Shown: piece after piece, positions 57,316-64,000 of the stretch | Layout of the letters: the number at the start of each line of letters is the position of its first letter | Numbering within the stretch: position 1 is the stretch's first letter | Assembly (NCBI RefSeq): GCF_000143415.4 | Contig: NW_003314283.1 | Span: 1,109,734-1,173,733 of the forward strand | Length of the DNA stretch: 64,000 nucleotides | Source of the DNA: Selaginella moellendorffii | Lineage: Eukaryota; Streptophyta; Lycopodiopsida; Selaginellales; Selaginellaceae | Direction of reading: 5' to 3' | Translations under genes and position numbers: made by a program | The notes under the pieces: model-generated | The model's input: the letters and a program-made list of their open reading frames with translations, nothing else | What the model was told of the DNA's origin: nothing | The model's database searches: none

Positions 57316-59782
57316 TTAGATCGAGAATCTATCGACGATGTCCCAAAGGACGCTCCTCATCTTGTCCAGCGACAGCGGCCTGTAGAGCACCGCCACAAAT
57401 CCCAGCTTGAGAAGATGCTCTCTCGCGCTCGCGTCCGCGTCGGTGGTAAGCGCCACCAGCAGTGGCCTCTCGTTGATCGGGACCTCCTGGAGCTCCGCCA
57501 GGAGATCCAAGCTCTCCTGCTGCTGCCAAGGCGGGCTCGATGACAAGTCGAGCACTGCTACTCTGAACCGCGGCCCCGGAGGATGGCGGACGAGTTGCAA
57601 GCACTGCTGGATGGACATGGCCTCGGTAACGTCGCAGCCCAGTCGGAGCATCACTCCTCTGGTCATGACGTTGCCGCCAGTTTCACTCACCAGGAGGAGT
57701 TTGAGTCCGCTCAAGCTCATCGATCCTTGCAGTTTGTGCTGCTGCTGCTGCTGCTGTAGTTGTAGTTGCTGTTGCTGATCGGGTTTGTCTGACTTTCCGA
57801 GTTTCACGAGGATTGTCACGGTCGATCCCTTGCCGAGGCCCTCGCTCTCGATCCAGATGTGGCCCCCCATCAAGCTTACAAACCTGGAAAGAGCGTGATG
57901 AGAAGCTTTTTCTTTATTCTAAAGAAGCTAGCAGCTTTTACCTTTTGCATAGTGCTAAGCCCAGGCCTGGACCGCTCCGCTTGTTGACTTGGACAAACTT
58001 TGTGAAGAGCTTGGGGATGTCTTGGGAGCGTAGGCCAATGCCAGTGTCCTTTACCTGCCGTTGCAAAGATGCCGCGGTTAAGAAAAAAGTTTTGTGTGGG
58101 TGGAGAGCTTACTTGTATTCTAATGTAAAAGTGAGAATCGCCCTGTGTTGGAAGGAACTCTGGTGCTCTAGGATCTCGCGAGTACTCCGGCCTCTCCATG
58201 CAAGCGGACACAGTGATACTTCCATCCTTCGTGAACTTGACGGCATTTCCTATGATGAATAGAACGATCTGCAAGAGACGCTTCTCGTCTCCAACAGCAA
58301 ATTCCGGAAGGTCGGCAGCCAAATTCATGGTGATGTAAAGCTTCTTCACAGCAGCTATTGGCTTCACAAGGTTGTAGACCTGGACAACAACACAATTAAA
58401 AATTGAAACAACAAAAAGAGAGAGACCGGAGACAAACCTCTCGGAAGAGAAACAGAAGGTTGAATGGAGCAATCTCGAGTTGGAAGCTGCCATCTTCGAG
58501 CTTGGAGAGGTCCAAAACATCGTCTATAAGCTTGGCCAAAAGCCTGCTATTGCGTAGGATGGTCTCCACCATCGACCGTTGCTCCGCATTGAGCTGGCTG
58601 TCCTGGAGGAGCGACGAGAGAGTTATGATCGTATGCATGGGAACACGCATCTCGTGATTCATGACAGCCAGGAAATCGTTGCAAGCGGACACGGCAGTCT
58701 CTGCCTCCTGTCGAGCAGCGTCCAGCGCTATGTTTTGCTCCACTAGCAAGTCTCGGGACCGTATGGATTCCTCCAATATTGCCGCGTGGGAGAGAGCGAC
58801 GGCAACCTGCAAAGCAAATCACCAACTTAGAGGAAAAAGTAAAGAAAAAGGAATCAAATAAGAGACCACTTGCCTGGTCGGCGACGACTTCCACAAGCTC
58901 AAGCTCGTGAATGCGCCACCTTCGCGCGCTATCTGACGGCAATATCAAAACCAGCAGCGCATACGGACCTTTGGCCGGCTCGGGCCAGTCGACGATTGGA
59001 AAGTTCACCATGCGCAAGAGCGGCACGCGCACAGCAACAGCATCTCCAGAAATGTATTTCCCAGCGTGTGTTCTTGTCATGGCCACAGGGCTGCTGGACG
59101 GAATGACCACCGCGCGATTGCTGCTGAAAACCTGTCGCAGCGTTGGGTGGTGTATCGGCACGATCCCAACGTTGGCCTTGCTCAGCTGGCGAAGCGAGTG
59201 TGTGAGCTGAAGCTCGAGACCGTTTCTAGTCGGCATCCACAGCGTGCATTCTTCCAGAGCCAAAGCCTTCCCGAGCTCGACCAGCGTGGAGTTGAGAATG
59301 GTGTGCCTGTCTAGCGTGCTCCGGATCTCCTGCGTGAGCATTCTTACGTGCCGGCCAGCCTCTTCCTGCGTCCGGATGATCCCCATCTCCCTGTCCAGCT
59401 CGTCCGCCTTGTTCTTGAGGAAGAGCTCGCGGGTCTTGACGCTGAGCAAGTCGGGGATGATATGGACGAGCATGAGCGCTGTGGCGCACGAAACCACCGC
59501 TGTGAGAATTTTCGCGACTGTCATCACGGTCGCCATTGTTCTCGAGTGAGAGCCCAGCGTCCAGAGGCTGATGAAATGCGTAGCTCCACACAGGACGATG
59601 AAGGCACCAAACTGTACGAGCACCCAGCGGTATGGAAACAAGGCGGATTTCTTGACGAAGTAGATGAGCTCGATCGGAATGGAGAAGTAGGCGAGCGCAA
59701 TGAAGAAATCCGCGATGTACTGGTACCGGATGTGGATGTCATCGGACGACCACTGCGGCTCGATGATGCAGTTGCAATCCAT
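57316..59782 (-). CDS. ETR1: Ethylene receptor, ETR1 type with receiver domain
   Basis: Five exons on the minus strand: 59782-58874, 58806-58438, 58379-58113, 58054-57942 and 57883-57316, giving 741 aa (Arabidopsis ETR1 has 738). It binds ethylene through copper at the ER membrane and signals through CTR1-type kinases. Three membrane helices at residues about 24-110 carry Asp25, Tyr32, Ile35, Pro36, Cys65 and His69 at the same numbers as in ETR1. Cys3 and Cys5 are available for the dimer disulphide. A GAF domain follows (about 158-307), then a subfamily-1 histidine kinase with the H box NHEMR (His354), N box GNAVKFT, DTGIG and GPGLGLAL. A Gln-rich linker (588-601) leads to a receiver with Asp665 but with the conserved Lys replaced by Arg721 and the acidic pocket reduced to Ser-Glu. 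The first intron has a GC donor. The gene symbol is by homology; other subfamily-1 copies may exist. Confidence 0.94.
58807..58873 (-). other. GC-AG intron in the ethylene receptor
   Basis: Exon 1 ends CAG, the intron begins GCAAGT and ends TTTGCAG. Protein alignment across the joint ([14 protein letters not shown]) leaves no alternative GT donor. Confidence 0.88.
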
Positions 59783-60413
59783 CTTGCTCCTCCTCTTCCT
59801 CCTGCGCTACCTCCTAGGCCCTTGCCCCTAATCCCTGGCTGTGATTCTCACTCCTGGCCGATCCAGACGCCATTGGAATGGAGAATTTCGGAATGACGAG
59901 GTGGAGATTACCGCAGAATCTCACTCTCCCGATTTCGAGCTGACAGGAGCTCCTAGCGGCGCGGCCGTGCTTACCTCGCGCTCGAGATTCCAGCGCCTCG
60001 ATCGTGGCCAAAACCCTAGACGAAGAGACAGAGAGAGCTCCTCCACTAGCTGCATTCCGTGGAGCATATTGCTAGTAAAAGTCGAAAGCATTCACGGAAA
60101 GAGAAAAACTTCACGGACCAGGCATATAGATGATCCCGGACCGTTGATCCTGTAAAATCGCATTCCCAGCCGTCGGATCAAAATCACAGTTTTACCCACT
60201 TTCCCGCGGGTCTCGAGCCGGCGACTTTCTCTCGAGGTATATTCTTTTTCCCCTTGAGGTATATGCTTTTTCTCTTGCTGAGGATTAGGGTTGAAGTGCT
60301 GCTCGATCGATCGATAGGCGCTGGCGCAGATCCGGCGCTGCGCAATGCCGGTGTAGGAGGCGGCGAGAGGTTTGTGTGCCGGACGGGAATTTCGCGTCGC
60401 TGTGCAATGCGAA
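59783..60413. promoter_or_regulatory. Divergent promoter, ethylene receptor and EH protein
   Basis: 631 bp between the two start codons. A telo-box AAACCCTAG is at about 60,011-60,019 on the receptor side, and TTAGGGTT at about 60,285 on the other. No TATA box is obvious. An ATG at 60406 begins a short frame overlapping the EH start in another frame and could act as a uORF. Confidence 0.5.
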
Positions 60414-63400
60414 ATGGCGGATCCAGCAGCTTTCGATTTCTTCTTCCAGCAGGCCGATGTGGATCGGGATGGGAAGGTGAGTGGCGCCGAGGCAATCCAC
60501 TTCTTCAAGGGATCGAATTTGCCTCAGCCTGTTCTTGCCAAGGTAATGTAAATAGCGATGTATTTTCCTTGTTTTTATTCTTTCTTTTGCTCTTTGTAGA
60601 TTTGGCATGCTGCGGACAATGGCCATACCGGGTTTCTCTCGCGACCAGAGTTTTATAACGCCTTGAAGCTCGTCACGGTTGCTCAGTCTGGACGAGAGCT
60701 GACGCCGGAGATCATGAGAGCGGCGCTCGTCGGGCCGGCGTCGCTCAAGATTCCATCTCCAAAAATTCAGCTCCCCGCGGGCCAGCAGTCGCAAATCCCA
60801 GTTCCTGGACAACAGGCACCACCACCTCTTCCAGTTTCAACGACGCAAGTTACTGTTCAACCTGGTAGGACTTCGTTTAGCAGTGGACCGCCACCTCCAC
60901 CACTTCAAGGCTCTCTACAACAAAATGCATCGTTTAGCGTCGCACAGCCAGCTCCCGGTGCTTTACCAAGACCATCGTTTACCGGCGGCGGCGCGTCACA
61001 GCCACCATCGTATACCGGTGCTACCACGCTACAACCACAGCAGGGACCATCTTTTCCCGGTGCTACCACGCCACAACCACAGCAAACACCATCGTTTGCC
61101 AGTGCTACCGCGTCACAGCCATCATCATCGTTTGCAAGCGCTCCTTTACCACAACCACAGCAAACACCGTCGTTTCCTACGCAACTGCAGCAAGCACCAT
61201 CGTTTGCTACCAATGCAAACACGCCACAGCTTCAGCAAACACCATCGTTTGCCACTGCTCCTACACCACAGCCTCAGCAAACTCCTCGGGCACCGGTGTA
61301 TCAACAGCAACCTCCAGTACAAAGCGTTCCAAGACCAGGTTCTTCCGGTGGACTTGGAGCAGAATCTTGGCGGCCAAGCAGTGTGCAAGGTCAGCTCTTT
61401 TCATCGGCAACCCCAGTGAGACCAACAACTTCAGCTATACCCAATCAAAGTTTTTCTGTCAACAATGGCCCGAGCACCAACTTTGCTTCCCAGCAAGGTC
61501 CTGGTGCTCCTCCGGGGTTGCGGGCTGGAGCTGGAGCTCCCGATGGAGCTAAAGCCTCTGGAGGATTTAGTCCCTTTGGCAACGACGCGTTTTCCGTGAG
61601 CTCTACTACAGCAAGACCGGCGATTGATCAGAACTTTGTTGCTTCATCTCCGTTGACACCGAGACAGCCGTCTCCTGGAATGTCCCCGCAAGCGCCGCCT
61701 CCTAAAGTCATGCACGGTTTCAGACCGCCAATGGGGTCTGCATGGCCTAAGATGACAGCAAACGATGTACAGCGCTACTCTCGAGTTTTTACGGACGTTG
61801 ACACAGATAAAGACGGGAAGATCACAGGCATACAAGCACGGGATCTCTTCTTGAGCTGGAGACTTCCTAGAGGTATTTTATTTTGTCAGACGTGCATTGG
61901 CTCTTAACTTTCTCTCCAGACGTCTTGAAGCAGGTTTGGGACCTATCGGATCAAGATGGCGATAGCATGCTTTCTTTTCGGGAATTCTCTACGGCTTTAT
62001 ATCTGATGGAACGGCTCCGAGAAGGCCGCCCTTTACCTCCTGTTCTTCCAGCGGGCTTTCATTTTGACGATGGCACTCCTCAGTCTCATCTTGCTGCTGC
62101 ACAAGGCTATAATCAACCTTCTTGGCAGCGCAATGCAAGTACGTTCATTCTTTCCTTTTCGTACTGGAGTATGAATTAACACAAACGAACAGGACCAGGT
62201 ATGCCTCCAGGACTTGTTCCGCAAGAACAATTCGGCATGCCAGGTGCATTTCAAGGACAACAGACAGGAAGACATGCTAGAGCCAGACCCAGGGGTGCGG
62301 AGTTTAATGGCAGTGACAAGGTAAATTAATCAATAAAGACGTGGGGGCAACCTGACTTTCTGTTATTTGCAGCCAAATCAAAGTGAGGGGAAAGTTTTGG
62401 ATTCAAAAGAAAAGCTTGAATATTATCGTAACAAGCTACAGGAAATCGTAAGGACGTCGTCGAGTTTTCTTTTTTTTTTTCTCCTGTGGTAACATTCTGT
62501 ATGCAGGTGTTATTCAAAAGAAAATGTGACAACCGTTTATCGGAGATCACTGACAGAGCGGCTGCCGAAAAACGCGAGGTGGGAGGTCCTATTAGTTCTT
62601 TGTTTATCTGGTTGGGAACGTCGATTTTTGTGTGTAGGAGGAAATCATGGCGAAGAAGTATGAAGAGAAGTATAAGCAGGCACTGGAAGTGAATTCACGT
62701 TTGGTGTCTGAAGAAGCAGCCTTTCGCGAAACACAGGTCTGCTTGTGCCTAAGATATGCATACTAAAAAATGGTCTCTTCAGACTCTCAAATCTGAGCTT
62801 CGGAGTGCGATTGCTGAAATTGAACGCGGGGGAAATCCAAATGCGCTGCTCCAGGTTACGCACAGAATTATTTATGCCTGCTCTGATTTTTTTTTCCCTC
62901 TCCAACAGACTCGTGCAGATCGTATTGCAAATGACCTTGATGAACTTGAGAAGGCGTTGGTCCAGCGTGGTAACCTTCTTGGGCTTCAAGTTAGCGGGAC
63001 AGCCAAAGTTGAGCTTCCATTTGGTAAGTGAAACAATCAGGACATTTATAGCTTATGCTGACGCGTGGATTGACAGGATGGCAGCCAGGGCTTCAAGAAA
63101 ATGCCGTTGAATGGGATGAGGACTGGGATAAGTTTGATGACGAAGGTTGGCAATTGTTTATTTCCCATTCGCATATTTACTTATAATTCATGCAGGATAC
63201 AACACGATTCAAGGGATTATGGACGAGCAACCTGTATCTGGAACAGCCTCACATCCTGGCTGGGACGAGAATAGCATGTTTGCTGATGGCTTTGACTTTG
63301 CATCCGAGCCCATTCACGCGGAGGAAAACTTTGATAAAGGGCCTGCTGACTCGCCGCACGCAGAAAGCGAAACGAGCTCCATCAAAAGTGGTGTTGATAG

Positions 63401-64000
63401 CCCACAGTGGTCTCCAAAAGGTTATCCGTCCAAGAGAAGCATTCCTGGAAGTTCTCCTTTGTCAGCCAAAGCAGATCACAGGCAAGGACGTAAATTTCTG
63501 ACTTTTTGTTTTTCTTCTAATATACGTCTTGTAGCTTTGAGTCGCACGAAGACGAGCCGCCCTTCCATTCTTCAAGGTTTGCTCTTCGATTTCATGGTAA
63601 TGAACTTTTGTTTCGACTCGTTCTCTTTTGCAGCTTTGATCAAGATCCATCTTTTGACTCAACGGATCACTACGAAGAAACTCCTTGGACTAGCGCGTTC
63701 GGCAACCCAAACGAGGATGTGTGGGGTCTAGGGACCGACTCTCCATCTTCCTCTTTCCAGGTACTCTATAACTTGTTATTCTGATTTGGTGTCATCATAA
63801 CACAGGCGTCTTTCCTTCAGCCTTTAGCGGTTAAAACCCGATCAGAAAGAGACTCTTTGGACTTGGGATCGATAAACATAAGCTCTCCTGCTCACAGCGA
63901 AGCCAAGAACGAAGGCGACTTCTTTGGCAAAAAGGAGTGGAACGATTGGCCTGGTGACACCAACAGCACTTCAGTGCCAAGCACTCCGTTGTTTAAGAGT
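60414..64000 (+). CDS. EH-domain endocytic protein, AtEH/Pan1-like (3' end outside the window)
   Basis: Fourteen exons are visible: 60414-60542, 60600-61872, 61920-62138, 62193-62320, 62373-62447, 62507-62578, 62638-62736, 62783-62854, 62909-63023, 63077-63145, 63196-63481, 63535-63576, 63634-63760 and 63821 onward, 962 codons so far. Arabidopsis AtEH1/Pan1 and AtEH2/Pan1 are subunits of the TPLATE complex in clathrin-mediated endocytosis. EH1 (residues about 5-95) has a canonical EF loop DVDRDGKVSGAE (15-26). EH2 (about 425-510) has DTDKDGKITGIQ and a second loop DQDGDSMLSF. EH domains bind NPF peptides, lipids and calcium. Between them lies a Pro/Gln/Ser-rich disordered stretch with TPSF repeats. 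After EH2 come a likely coiled coil (KLEYYRNKLQEI ... EEIMAKKYEEKY) and acidic Trp-rich motifs (EWDEDWDKF). The intron after 63481 seems to use a GC donor. The last acceptor could also be at 63806, adding five residues. Confidence 0.9.

Noticed and set aside
57407-59896. Several plus-strand frames over the ethylene receptor
   Set aside because: Antisense shadows of GC-rich receptor exons; the receptor exons are secured by conserved residues and splice phases.

Overview
This looks like nuclear DNA of a seed-free vascular plant, most likely the lycophyte Selaginella moellendorffii. That is an inference from four observations: very short introns (about 45-155 bp, most of them 45-70 bp), plant-only genes (ETR1-type ethylene receptor, R2R3-MYB, PRMT10, AtEH/Pan1-type endocytic protein, plant TOM9), a Bowman-Birk-like peptide gene, and a dense retrotransposon landscape.

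Layout. Positions 1-39,275 are almost entirely nested retrotransposons. LARD-1 (1416-7921) is a non-coding LTR element primed by initiator tRNA-Met. It abuts a chromodomain Ty3/gypsy element (chromovirus copy B, 7922-17638), which is split by a second chromovirus in opposite orientation (copy A, 8204-13786, TSD AAGGC) and by a 677-bp TRIM (16197-16873, TSD CTTCC). Positions 17.6-25.6 kb hold decayed fragments: LARD-1, TRIM, gypsy RT/IN, an RNase H remnant, and PRMT10 and PPR gene fragments. LARD-2 (27088-39231, TSD CCCGA) is inserted in an older LARD-2 relic. Its own 5' LTR is interrupted by chromovirus copy C (27317-32183, TSD GTGGA/GTGAA).

Positions 39.3-45.7 kb form a small gene island. 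It contains PPR and PRMT10 fragments, a Bowman-Birk-like inhibitor gene, an intact seven-exon PRMT10, an inverted and broken second copy of the inhibitor gene, a sugar-transporter fragment, tRNA-Gly(GCC) and TOM9. A decayed gypsy element with very short LTRs (46109-51080, minus strand) follows, then AT-rich DNA with an old TRIM and an aspartic-protease fragment. Positions 55.9-64.0 kb are a clean genic block: an R2R3-MYB (three exons, plus), an ETR1-type receptor (five exons, minus, convergent with the MYB) and an EH-domain AtEH/Pan1 homologue (plus, divergent from the receptor, running off the right edge).

The strongest biology is in the chromovirus family. Its primer-binding site is not tRNA-like. 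It is a 15-nt perfect complement of the LTR segment about 30 bp downstream of the TATA box, which is the layout of Tf1/sushi-type self-priming. Gag and Pol are in 0 and -1 frames, joined by a GGGAAAC heptamer followed after 6 nt by a perfect 11-bp stem-loop in copy C. All three copies are dead, mostly through C-to-T changes that turn CAG into TAG. All identifications were made by eye from the sequence and remembered family features; no database search was run.
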